Source of the DNA: Bacillus sp. OV322
Lineage (GTDB): Bacteria; Bacillota; Bacilli; Bacillales; DSM-1321
NCBI RefSeq assembly: GCF_900112495.1
Contig: NZ_FOMA01000013.1
Location: 1 to 57,446, forward strand
Length of the DNA: 57,446 nucleotides
Reading direction: 5' to 3'
Shown: in pieces, positions 49,503 to 57,446 of the stretch
Position numbering within the stretch: position 1 is the stretch's first letter
How the letters are laid out: each line of letters begins with the position of its first letter
Translations under genes and position numbers: made by a program
The notes under the pieces: model-generated
What the model saw: only the letters and a program-made list of their open reading frames with translations
Database searches by the model: none
What the model was told of the DNA's origin: nothing

Positions 49503-50921
49503 ATGGGTAAACGAAAGGTTTATGCAACATACATACCATTTTCTTATAATCAGTTTTTTGAAGCATATACTTCATTATCCTCTGGAAGGGACAGGCATGT
49601 CTTGCTTGAGAGCGGAAGAGGCGGATCCTTCAGCATGGCTGGTCTTGATCATGTGGCTGAATTAATAGGAAAAGATCACATGACAGAGATCTTTTATCGA
49701 GATGGATCGAGTGAGAGAGCAGCCGGAAAGCCCCTTGATGCCCTAAAGAATTGGATGGCAGGACGCGAGGCAGAGCAAAATAAAGAATTTCCCGACTTTC
49801 AAGGCGGGGCCATGGGGTTTATCAGCTATGATTATGCCCGTTATATTGAGGATCTTCCAAATTTAGCAAAAGATGACCTTAACACACCGGATATGTATTA
49901 TTTGGTGTTTGATGAAGTTGCAGTATTTGACCATAAAAAAAACCGGCTCTGGTTTATGTACACATGTGAGGAAGAAAGTCTGGATGCTGACAAAAGACTT
50001 GAAGAAATGAAAAGGCAATGGACCTCTGCCGTAAAGCCGGTTGCCAATGAAAGATTTGCAGGCGCCGCAGAAGCAGATTTGCTGAAGGTTTCTCTACAAG
50101 AAGGGCAGTTCAGAGAGGCGGTTGAAAAGGTGCGCCAGTACATTGCCAAGGGTGATATCTTTCAAGTTAATTTGTCTGTCAGGCAGTCTAGGGCACTTCC
50201 TGTTCCGGCTATTGAAGTGTACGGACATTTACGAAGGATTAATCCATCACCTTACATGGCGTACATCCACACACCCCAGTTTCAGATTATATGCGGTTCA
50301 CCGGAACTTTTGGTGAAAAGAAAAGGTAAGGAAATTAGTACAAGACCGATTGCCGGCACGAGATCAAGAGGGGCAGATCAGGCAGAGGACGAGAAGCTGG
50401 CCAAAGAACTGATAGAGAATGAAAAAGAACGGGCAGAGCATGTGATGCTTGTTGATTTAGAAAGAAATGATATGGGGCGCGTATGTAAATATGGCTCCAT
50501 TCATGTTGATGAGTTTATGGTGATAGAGAAATACTCCCATGTCATGCATATAGTATCAAATGTCAGAGGCGAAATCTCTGAGGGGAAAAGCTCTTTCGAT
50601 GTTATAGAGGCGGTTTTTCCGGGCGGGACAATAACTGGAGCGCCAAAAGTCAGGACTATGGAAATTATCGAAGAATTAGAGCCTGTTAGAAGAGGGGTTT
50701 ATACAGGTTCGATAGGCTGGATTGGCTATTCGGAAGATATGGAGTTAAATATCGTGATCAGGACAGTATTTGTCCAGGACGGCATGGCTCATATCCAGGC
50801 AGGGGCTGGAATTGTCATTGATTCAAACCCTAAGCATGAATATAATGAGTCATTAAAAAAAGCCGCGGCACTCTGGAAAGCGATAGAGTCAGCAGAATTA
50901 TACCTAACAAAGGCGGATTAA
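49503..50921 (+). CDS. pabB: Aminodeoxychorismate synthase component I
   Basis: With the amidotransferase PabA, converts chorismate and glutamine to 4-amino-4-deoxychorismate for folate. 472 residues. An N-terminal anthranilate-synthase-like domain is followed by the chorismate-binding domain, with KGDIFQVNLS near 216, the PIAGTRSRG motif near 280 (GTR), and GGTITGAPK near 375. The lysine in PIAGT-type PabB is replaced by the Ala here, as PIAGT rather than PIKGT. A GGGAG site lies before the ATG. It is the first gene of the folate operon. Confidence 0.95.
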   Translation: MGKRKVYATYIPFSYNQFFEAYTSLSSGRDRHVLLESGRGGSFSMAGLDHVAELIGKDHMTEIFYRDGSSERAAGKPLDALKNWMAGREAEQNKEFPDFQGGAMGFISYDYARYIEDLPNLAKDDLNTPDMYYLVFDEVAVFDHKKNRLWFMYTCEEESLDADKRLEEMKRQWTSAVKPVANERFAGAAEADLLKVSLQEGQFREAVEKVRQYIAKGDIFQVNLSVRQSRALPVPAIEVYGHLRRINPSPYMAYIHTPQFQIICGSPELLVKRKGKEISTRPIAGTRSRGADQAEDEKLAKELIENEKERAEHVMLVDLERNDMGRVCKYGSIHVDEFMVIEKYSHVMHIVSNVRGEISEGKSSFDVIEAVFPGGTITGAPKVRTMEIIEELEPVRRGVYTGSIGWIGYSEDMELNIVIRTVFVQDGMAHIQAGAGIVIDSNPKHEYNESLKKAAALWKAIESAELYLTKAD

Positions 50922-50924
50922 TTG

Positions 50925-51524
50925 ATGATTCTCATGATAGATAACTATGATTCATTTACATATAACCTTGTGCAATTCCTTGGGGAGCTTGGTGAAACCC
51001 TGATTGTAAAAAGAAATGACAGCATCACCCTGTCTGAAATAGAAGAACTGGACCCGGATTTTTTAATGATTTCCCCTGGGCCCTGCAGCCCTGACGAAGC
51101 AGGCATCAGTATGGAGGCTATCCGTTTTTTTGCAGGCAAAATACCTATCCTTGGCGTCTGCCTTGGCCATCAGTCCATCGCACAGGTTTTCGGAGGAACG
51201 GTTATGGGGGCAGAACGGCTGATGCATGGAAAAACATCTCCCATTCTCCATGATGGGAAAACGATTTTTTCTGATATTCCAAACTCCTTTTTGGCAACAC
51301 GCTACCATTCACTCATTGTGGAACGAAGCACGCTTCCTGACTGTTTTGTTATTTCATCAGAAACAGAGGAAGGTGAAATTATGGGGATCCGCCACACTGC
51401 CTATCCGTTAGAAGGAGTACAGTTCCACCCGGAATCCATTATGACTGAGCATGGAAAGAAGCTGCTGCGCAATTTCTTGGATCATTATAAAAAGCAGCAG
51501 GATGACAATACAATAATGGGTTAG
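50925..51524 (+). CDS. pabA: Glutamine amidotransferase PabA/TrpG
   Basis: Supplies ammonia from glutamine. In B. subtilis one subunit serves both PabB and anthranilate synthase TrpE. Class I amidotransferase of 199 residues with [14 protein letters not shown] near 48, catalytic Cys in GVCLGHQ near 79, and His-Glu in GVQFHPES near 168. The ATG at 50925 is four bases past the pabB stop and has AAAGGCGG upstream. A TTG at 50922 is less likely. No TRAP-binding repeats overlap the start, unlike B. subtilis. Confidence 0.95.
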   Translation: MILMIDNYDSFTYNLVQFLGELGETLIVKRNDSITLSEIEELDPDFLMISPGPCSPDEAGISMEAIRFFAGKIPILGVCLGHQSIAQVFGGTVMGAERLMHGKTSPILHDGKTIFSDIPNSFLATRYHSLIVERSTLPDCFVISSETEEGEIMGIRHTAYPLEGVQFHPESIMTEHGKKLLRNFLDHYKKQQDDNTIMG

Positions 51525-51558
51525 CCTGTAAAATAAGAAATGGAGCTGTGAACTGCTG

Positions 51559-52455
51559 ATGTATATGTATATGAATGGTGAAATAATAGATGAGAAAGAA
51601 GCGGCCATCTCTCCGTTTGATCATGGTTTTTTATACGGGCTTGGCCTCTTTGAAACCTTTCGCATATATGATGGCCACCCTTTTCTTTTAGATGACCATA
51701 TAAGTCGCATAAATGAAGGGCTGCATGAGCTGAATATTGATTTCTCCTGCACAAGGGGTGAAATCATGCTCATAATTGATCGATTGATGCATGCCAATGA
51801 GTGCAGAAACGCGAGATTGAGGCTTAATATTTCAGCAGGAGAGGCTCCTGTTGGCCTGCAGTCAGTGCCCTACACCTCGCCCAATGTGATTATGCTGATG
51901 ACTCCGGCCGTATCAGCGGTTGAACTTCAGGCCAAAAAAGGTGTCATTCTGCAAACAAGGCGAAATACACCCGAAACGGCAATCCGTTTAAAATCACATC
52001 ATTATCTAAATAACGTAAAAGCAAAACTGGAAATAGGAAACAAGACAGACATAGAAGGCATTTTTCTTACAGAAAATGGGTATATAGCAGAAGGGATTAC
52101 ATCCAACCTATTCTGGGTTAAAGAGGGCTTTTTGTATACACCTGAGATAAATACAGGAATTCTTAATGGCATCACCCGCCAGTGGATAATCAAGCTTGCA
52201 GGACAGATGGGCTTTCCTATTGCAGAGGGACGCTTCCTCCCAGAGGACCTATTGGAAGCAGATGAATTCTTTTATACAAATTCGGTACAGGAAATCGTGG
52301 CTTTTTCGTATGTTGAAAACGTAAAAACTTTTCCGGGGCAAAACGGGGAAGCGGCACGTGTATTATTTAAAGAGTATCAGCGTTACAAAACAAACCTATT
52401 TGGTAAATCTCAGCTAAGAGGCATGCAGGAGGAGAACCATGGAAAAGAATCTTAA
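51559..52455 (+). CDS. pabC: Aminodeoxychorismate lyase
   Basis: A PLP fold type IV enzyme that releases pyruvate from aminodeoxychorismate to give p-aminobenzoate. 298 residues with ISPFDHGFLYGLGLFETF near 17, the PLP lysine in LKSHHYLNN near 150, and FLTENGYIAEGITSNLFW near 170. The family also includes D-amino-acid transaminases, but the operon context supports PabC. Several ATGs (51559, 51565, 51571) could start translation, and GGAGC lies 13 bases before the first. The 3' end overlaps folP by 17 bases. Confidence 0.93.
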   Translation: MYMYMNGEIIDEKEAAISPFDHGFLYGLGLFETFRIYDGHPFLLDDHISRINEGLHELNIDFSCTRGEIMLIIDRLMHANECRNARLRLNISAGEAPVGLQSVPYTSPNVIMLMTPAVSAVELQAKKGVILQTRRNTPETAIRLKSHHYLNNVKAKLEIGNKTDIEGIFLTENGYIAEGITSNLFWVKEGFLYTPEINTGILNGITRQWIIKLAGQMGFPIAEGRFLPEDLLEADEFFYTNSVQEIVAFSYVENVKTFPGQNGEAARVLFKEYQRYKTNLFGKSQLRGMQEENHGKES

Positions 52456-53284
52456 TACTGTCATTGATTGCGGCGCTTATAAACTGGACTACAGCAAGAA
52501 AACATTAATTATGGGCATTCTGAATGTGACGCCTGATTCTTTTTCGGACGGAGGGAGGTATAATCGGGTTGATGCTGCATTATTCCATGCTGAAAAGATG
52601 ATTGAGGATGGTGCAGATATTATAGATATTGGCGGGGAATCCACTAGGCCCAATTATAAAAAAATCACTGATGAAGAAGAAATAGCAAGAGTCGCTCCGG
52701 TCATTGAAGCCATATCAAAGAACCTCGAAATCCCCATTTCCATAGATACCTATAAATCCAGGGTAGCAAGGGAGTCAGTAAATGCAGGGGCACATATCAT
52801 TAATGATATCTGGGGAGCAAAGGCAGACTCTGAAATGGCTAGGACGGCTGCTGAAACCGGTGTTCCGATAATCCTGATGCATAACCGCCCGAACATGGAG
52901 TATAAGAATTTCCTGAGAGATGCCTGGAATGACCTCTATGAAAGCATTGCCTTAGTGAAAAAAGAAGGTGTCAGAGATGATAAAATTATTTTAGATCCCG
53001 GCATCGGATTTGCTAAGGACTTCGCTCTTAATCTGGAAATGATGCAGAATCTCGATAAGCTTGTATCGTTTGGATATCCGGTCCTGCTTGCTACATCAAG
53101 GAAATCCATGATCGGCAAGGTTTTGGACCTGCCTCCTGAAGAGCGTGTTGAAGGCACAGGCGCTACAGTCTGCTCAGGCATTCAGCAAGGCTGCCACATG
53201 GTGAGGGTGCATGATGTCAAAGAAATGGCGAGGATGGCAAGAATGATGGATGTTCTGGTTGGAAAGGGTGAATATAGTGGATAA
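52439..53284 (+). CDS. folP: Dihydropteroate synthase
   Basis: Joins p-aminobenzoate and hydroxymethyl-dihydropterin diphosphate; the target of sulfonamides. 281 residues. Signatures: GILNVTPDSFSDGG near residue 24, IDIGGESTRPN near 60, DTYKSRVA near 101, and DPGIGFAKD near 188. AGGAGGAG precedes the ATG inside the end of pabC. It overlaps folB by eight bases. B. subtilis calls this gene sul. Confidence 0.97.
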   Translation: MEKNLNTVIDCGAYKLDYSKKTLIMGILNVTPDSFSDGGRYNRVDAALFHAEKMIEDGADIIDIGGESTRPNYKKITDEEEIARVAPVIEAISKNLEIPISIDTYKSRVARESVNAGAHIINDIWGAKADSEMARTAAETGVPIILMHNRPNMEYKNFLRDAWNDLYESIALVKKEGVRDDKIILDPGIGFAKDFALNLEMMQNLDKLVSFGYPVLLATSRKSMIGKVLDLPPEERVEGTGATVCSGIQQGCHMVRVHDVKEMARMARMMDVLVGKGEYSG

Positions 53285-53636
53285 GATTTATTTAAATAGA
53301 ATGGAATTCTACGGTTATCATGGTGTTTTTCCTGAAGAAAACAGGCTGGGCCAGCGTTTTGCGGTCGATGTAGTGGCTGAAACGGATTTATCCGCTGCCG
53401 GAAACAGCGACAGCCTTGAGGATTCAGTCAACTACGGAGAGATCTATCAGGTGTGCAAGGATATTGTGGAGGGCAAGACGTTTAAGCTAGTGGAGTCGAT
53501 CGCAGAAAACATTGCAAAAGAAATGCTGTCAAAGTTTCCTAAAATCCAGTCTGTCACGGTCAAAGTCATTAAGCCTGATCCGCCGATACCCGGGCATTAC
53601 CAATCCGTAGCTGTAGAAATTACAAGGAGCCGATGA
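53277..53636 (+). CDS. folB: Dihydroneopterin aldolase
   Basis: Cleaves dihydroneopterin to hydroxymethyl-dihydropterin and glycolaldehyde. 119 residues in a tunnelling fold. Motifs: MEFYGYHGVFPEE near residue 9, SVNYGEIYQ near 52, and the C-terminal VKVIKPDPPIPGHYQSVAVEI with the catalytic lysine. The GTG at 53277 follows GGAAAGGGTG and gives MDKIYLNRMEFYG as in relatives. It is translated in overlap with folP. Confidence 0.96.
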   Translation: MDKIYLNRMEFYGYHGVFPEENRLGQRFAVDVVAETDLSAAGNSDSLEDSVNYGEIYQVCKDIVEGKTFKLVESIAENIAKEMLSKFPKIQSVTVKVIKPDPPIPGHYQSVAVEITRSR

Positions 53637-53637
53637 T

Positions 53638-54171
53638 TTGGAGAATATTGTATACATTTCTATAGGGTCCAATATGGGAAATCGGAAGGAAATTTTTGCG
53701 GACGCCTTGAGGCTTCTTCAAAACCACAGCGGGATACAGGTCATCGACAGTTCTTCTTTATATGAAACTGATCCAGTGGGATTTTTAGATCAGGAAGATT
53801 TTTTAAACGCAGTGATAAAAGCGGAAACCTCTCTTAAAGCGGATGAATTATTGGCTTATTGTCTGCAAATAGAAAAACAACTTGGAAGAAAAAGGGTAAT
53901 CAGGTGGGGGCCGCGGACTTTAGACCTTGACATTTTACTGTATAATCACGAAAATATTGAAACAGAGGATCTTATTATTCCTCATCCTCGGATTTTAGAT
54001 AGAGCCTTTGTCATCATTCCATTGCTGGAAATAGATCCGCACATCACTCTGCCGAAGATGGAGACCCCTTTAAGAGTTATTCTTGATAATATGCAGGATA
54101 AGGATAAAGAAGGAGTTCGATTATGGAAGCAGAAAAATGGGGAAGGCGTATTCGCGCTTTTCGAAAGCTGA
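53638..54171 (+). CDS. folK: Hydroxymethyl-dihydropterin pyrophosphokinase
   Basis: Transfers pyrophosphate from ATP to hydroxymethyl-dihydropterin, providing the FolP substrate. 177 residues with ISIGSNMGNR near 7, VIKAETSL near 60, and the HPPK signature RWGPRTLDLDILLY near 92. The TTG start at 53638, one base after the folB stop, has AAGGAG upstream. The last 49 bases overlap yazB in another frame. Confidence 0.96.
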   Translation: MENIVYISIGSNMGNRKEIFADALRLLQNHSGIQVIDSSSLYETDPVGFLDQEDFLNAVIKAETSLKADELLAYCLQIEKQLGRKRVIRWGPRTLDLDILLYNHENIETEDLIIPHPRILDRAFVIIPLLEIDPHITLPKMETPLRVILDNMQDKDKEGVRLWKQKNGEGVFALFES

Positions 54172-54335
54172 AAGGTTTTACACAAGAGGAATTTGCTAAA
54201 GAACTAGGTGTGTCAGTTTCCTTGCTGGGTGAAGTGGAGAGGGGCAATCGTACACCGACTGAGAGCTTTTTAGTGAAGGTTGCCGATAACCTCCATGTTT
54301 CCTTGGAGGAATTAGAACCGCCTGAAGATAGATAG
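54123..54335 (+). CDS. yazB: XRE-family helix-turn-helix protein YazB
   Basis: A 70-residue protein that is almost entirely one Cro/CI-type HTH domain (LKGFTQEEFAKELGVSVSLLGEVERGNRTPTE). It begins inside folK and is conserved at this place in Bacillus. Its target is unknown. A role in the folate/dusB operon is only suggested by position. AAAGAAGGAG just upstream supports the ATG. Confidence 0.9.
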   Translation: MEAEKWGRRIRAFRKLKGFTQEEFAKELGVSVSLLGEVERGNRTPTESFLVKVADNLHVSLEELEPPEDR

Positions 54336-54364
54336 AAGCAATAATTAAGGCTCAAGGAGGCTTT

Positions 54365-55366
54365 ATGGTGTTTAAAATAGGTGATATCGAAATGAAAAAC
54401 CGGGTTGTGCTTGCTCCAATGGCTGGTGTTTGCAACTCCGCTTTTCGTCTCACAGTTAAAGAATTCGGCGCAGGCCTGGTCTGTGCTGAGATGGTCAGTG
54501 ATAAGGGAATCGTACTTCAAAATGCAAAAACAATGAATATGCTATATATAGACGAAAGAGAAAAACCGCTGAGCCTGCAGATCTTCGGAGGAGAAAAAGA
54601 AACCCTTGTAGAAGCTGCACAGTTTGTAGATAAAAACACAACAGCAGATATCATTGATATTAATATGGGCTGCCCGGTTCCGAAAATCACAAAATGTGAT
54701 GCAGGCGCCAAATGGCTTCTGGATCCGGATAAAATATACGAAATGGTATCAGCTGTAACAGATGCTGTTGATAAGCCGGTTACTGTAAAAATGCGTATGG
54801 GCTGGGATGAAGACCACATTTATGCGGTGCGGAATGCCCAGGCTGTCGAACGTGCTGGCGGAAAAGCCGTTTCTCTTCATGGTCGCACCCGTGTGCAAAT
54901 GTATGAAGGAAAGGCAAACTGGGATATAATCCGCGAAGTGAAGAACTCTGTGAATATCCCTGTAATTGGCAACGGAGATGTGGAAACGCCTCAGGATGCG
55001 GAAAGAATGATTAAAGAAACAGGAGCAGATGGAGTCATGATAGGCCGCGCGGCACTTGGAAATCCGTGGATGATCTACCGTACAGTGAAGTACCTTGAAA
55101 CAGGAGTGACGGTTGATGAGCCATCCGTGCGCGAAAAGATGGATGTCTGCATGCTGCACCTGGACCGCCTGATCGCACTTAAAAATGAATATATTGCGGT
55201 CCGCGAAATGCGTAAGCATGCCGCCTGGTACCTAAAAGGCGTGCGCGGAAATGGAAAAGCCAGAAAAGGCATTAATGAATGCAACACGCGGGAAGATGTC
55301 CATACACTTTTATACACCCTTGTCGGTGAAGTGGAAGCTGCTGAACAAAACGTTCAGGTTGTATAA
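54365..55366 (+). CDS. dusB: tRNA-dihydrouridine synthase DusB
   Basis: An FMN-dependent enzyme reducing uridines in the tRNA D-loop. 333 residues. A TIM barrel has VVLAPMAGVCNSAFR near 14, DINMGCPVPKI near 98 with the catalytic Cys, KMRMGWDE near 141, HGRTR near 168, and IGNGDV and IGRAALGNPW. A C-terminal helical domain follows (MRKHAAWYLKGV). AAGGAGG is four bases before ATG 54365 and seven before GTG 54368. The latter gives the usual MFKIGDI start, so 54368 is a real alternative. Confidence 0.95.
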   Translation: MVFKIGDIEMKNRVVLAPMAGVCNSAFRLTVKEFGAGLVCAEMVSDKGIVLQNAKTMNMLYIDEREKPLSLQIFGGEKETLVEAAQFVDKNTTADIIDINMGCPVPKITKCDAGAKWLLDPDKIYEMVSAVTDAVDKPVTVKMRMGWDEDHIYAVRNAQAVERAGGKAVSLHGRTRVQMYEGKANWDIIREVKNSVNIPVIGNGDVETPQDAERMIKETGADGVMIGRAALGNPWMIYRTVKYLETGVTVDEPSVREKMDVCMLHLDRLIALKNEYIAVREMRKHAAWYLKGVRGNGKARKGINECNTREDVHTLLYTLVGEVEAAEQNVQVV

Positions 55367-55370
55367 AAAG

Positions 55371-55400
55371 TTGACATGCCTTGTTCTTTTTACCTATAAT
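55371..55400 (+). promoter_or_regulatory. Consensus SigA promoter between dusB and lysS
   Basis: TTGACA (55371-55376), an 18-base spacer, then TATAAT (55395-55400). A start near 55407 would meet a terminator within about 30 bases. Confidence 0.75.
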
Positions 55401-55412
55401 ACGCTTACAATC

Positions 55413-55438
55413 ACTGCCAGGTTTCTCTGGCAGTTTTT
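55413..55438 (+). terminator. Terminator between the lysS-side promoter and lysS
   Basis: ACTGCCAG (55413-55420) pairs perfectly with CTGGCAGT (55427-55434), then TTTTT. It may end dusB transcripts or attenuate transcription from the promoter just upstream. Confidence 0.85.
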
Positions 55439-55566
55439 ATTTAGGCGGAAGAGTCAGATTTTTGGGCTAAAGTACTGTTCGATTACTTTACTTTGTGTGA
55501 AAATAAGTAAGGATGCAAATTTCACTTATATATAAGTTTTGAATAACAAGATGGAGATGATTATAA

Positions 55567-57048
<1,482 letters not shown>

Positions 57049-57053
57049 AACGT

Positions 57054-57125
57054 AAAAAAGACCAATTCTTACAGTCCGCCCGCGGGTTTTGTCAGGCAGA
57101 CATAAAGGAATTGGTCTTTTTCTTT
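57054..57125 (+). terminator. Terminator of lysS with a long loop
   Basis: AAAAGACCAATTC pairs with GAATTGGTCTTTT, bracketing a 39-base loop that has its own GTC-GCCCGCGGG-like partial pairing. A T-run follows. The A/T symmetry allows action on both strands. Confidence 0.8.
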
Positions 57126-57208
57126 GTTTATAATAGGCACTAAACATTGCTTAAAAAGCATGAAATGAATATTTTTTATTATTTTAGCAAAGTTTTTACG
57201 AAAAGGTA

Positions 57209-57237
57209 TTGCGCACTTTTTATTATGGTGTTATATT
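57209..57237 (+). promoter_or_regulatory. rRNA operon promoter P1
   Basis: TTGCGC (57209-57214), a 17-base spacer, then TATATT (57232-57237). It is preceded by AT-rich sequence that may act as an UP element. Confidence 0.6.
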
Positions 57238-57300
57238 TATATCTGTTGTTACGAACAAGTTTCAAACACCTTAAGATTTTGAAAAAAATTAAAAAAGTTG

Positions 57301-57330
57301 TTGACTTAATGTAATGATTAGTGATAAGAT
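57301..57330 (+). promoter_or_regulatory. rRNA operon promoter P2
   Basis: TTGACT (57301-57306), an 18-base spacer, then TAAGAT (57325-57330). Tandem P1/P2 promoters are standard before Bacillus rRNA operons. Confidence 0.7.
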
Positions 57331-57352
57331 AAATGAGTTGTTTCAAAAACAA

Positions 57353-57446
57353 TTGCTCTTTGAAAACTGAACAAAACTAAGCGCCAACGTTTTAAAATAG
57401 TGAGCACACACTCTAAAAGCAAATGAGCAAGTCAAACATTTCTTCG
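57353..57446 (+). promoter_or_regulatory. rRNA leader with boxA antitermination site; 16S begins at or just past the window end
   Basis: TTGCTCTTTGAAAACTGAAC from 57353 contains the boxA-type sequence TGCTCTTTGA bound by NusB/NusE. The rest is the pre-16S spacer. The final TTCTTCG normally runs straight into GGAGAGTTTGATC of 16S, so the gene starts at the boundary. lysS is followed by an rRNA operon in B. subtilis too. Confidence 0.8.

Noticed and set aside
49315..49665. 116-residue frame before pabB
   Set aside because: It overlaps the pabB start in another frame, has no binding site, and the conserved PabB sequence explains the overlapped part.
50880..50930. TRAP binding site overlapping the pabA start, as known in B. 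subtilis
   Set aside because: The region lacks the needed series of GAG/TAG triplets at two- to three-base spacing.

Overview
The window is one intact stretch of core chromosome from a low-GC, endospore-forming member of the Bacillaceae. Three things show this: the sporulation genes (csfB, yabG, sspF, spoVG, fin, spoVT, yabP, yabQ, spoIIE), the promoter types recognised by SigF, SigG, SigH, SigK and SigB, and a gene order that follows the Bacillus subtilis origin-proximal csfB-to-lysS segment almost gene for gene. The two genes I expect between csfB and yaaO (xpaC, yaaN) are absent. The window opens inside a 5S rRNA gene that ends one rRNA operon. It closes in the promoter and leader region of the next rRNA operon, just short of 16S. 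I cannot name the species. The fused tilS-hprT gene argues against B. subtilis itself.

Layout. 1-1000: 5S tail, a decayed 5S-like copy, and csfB. 1045-8402: a dense run of yaaO, tmk, darA, yaaR, holB, ricT, yabA, yabB, yazA and rsmI, serving thymidylate supply, clamp loading, initiation control, RNA-processing control and RNA methylation. 8446-9540: abrB on the minus strand with tandem Spo0A boxes, then a long attenuator-like leader for metS. 9541-17700: metS, yabD, yabE, rnmV, rsmA, yabG, veg, sspF. 17948-25929: ispE, purR, yabJ/ridA, spoVG, glmU, prs, ctc, pth, fin, interrupted by three copies of a GC-rich palindromic intergenic repeat. 26368-36177: mfd, spoVT, yabM, yabN, rqcP, yabP, yabQ, divIC, yabR. 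36325-36480: tRNA-Glu and tRNA-Met on the minus strand. 36804-48087: spoIIE, yabS, yabT, tilS-hprT, ftsH, coaX, hslO, yacD. 48243-57048: cysK, then the folate operon pabB-pabA-pabC-folP-folB-folK-yazB-dusB, then lysS.

How the genes work together. Most are housekeeping: translation (two aminoacyl-tRNA synthetases, 16S, 5S and tRNA maturation, ribosome rescue), nucleotide and cofactor supply (tmk, prs, purR, hprT, folate, CoA) and proteostasis (ftsH, hslO). Interleaved are regulators of the switch from growth to sporulation: abrB under Spo0A control, spoVG under SigH, spoIIE with its unusual Spo0A-activated promoter, and the small zinc proteins CsfB and Fin that adjust sigma factor use in the forespore.

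I saw no prophage, insertion sequence, CRISPR array or defence system. The main points for follow-up are a G6 tract on which the TilS-HprT fusion depends, the repeat family, the 5S fossil, a parS-like site inside the metS terminator, a second Spo0A-box pair, and the unclassified metS leader.
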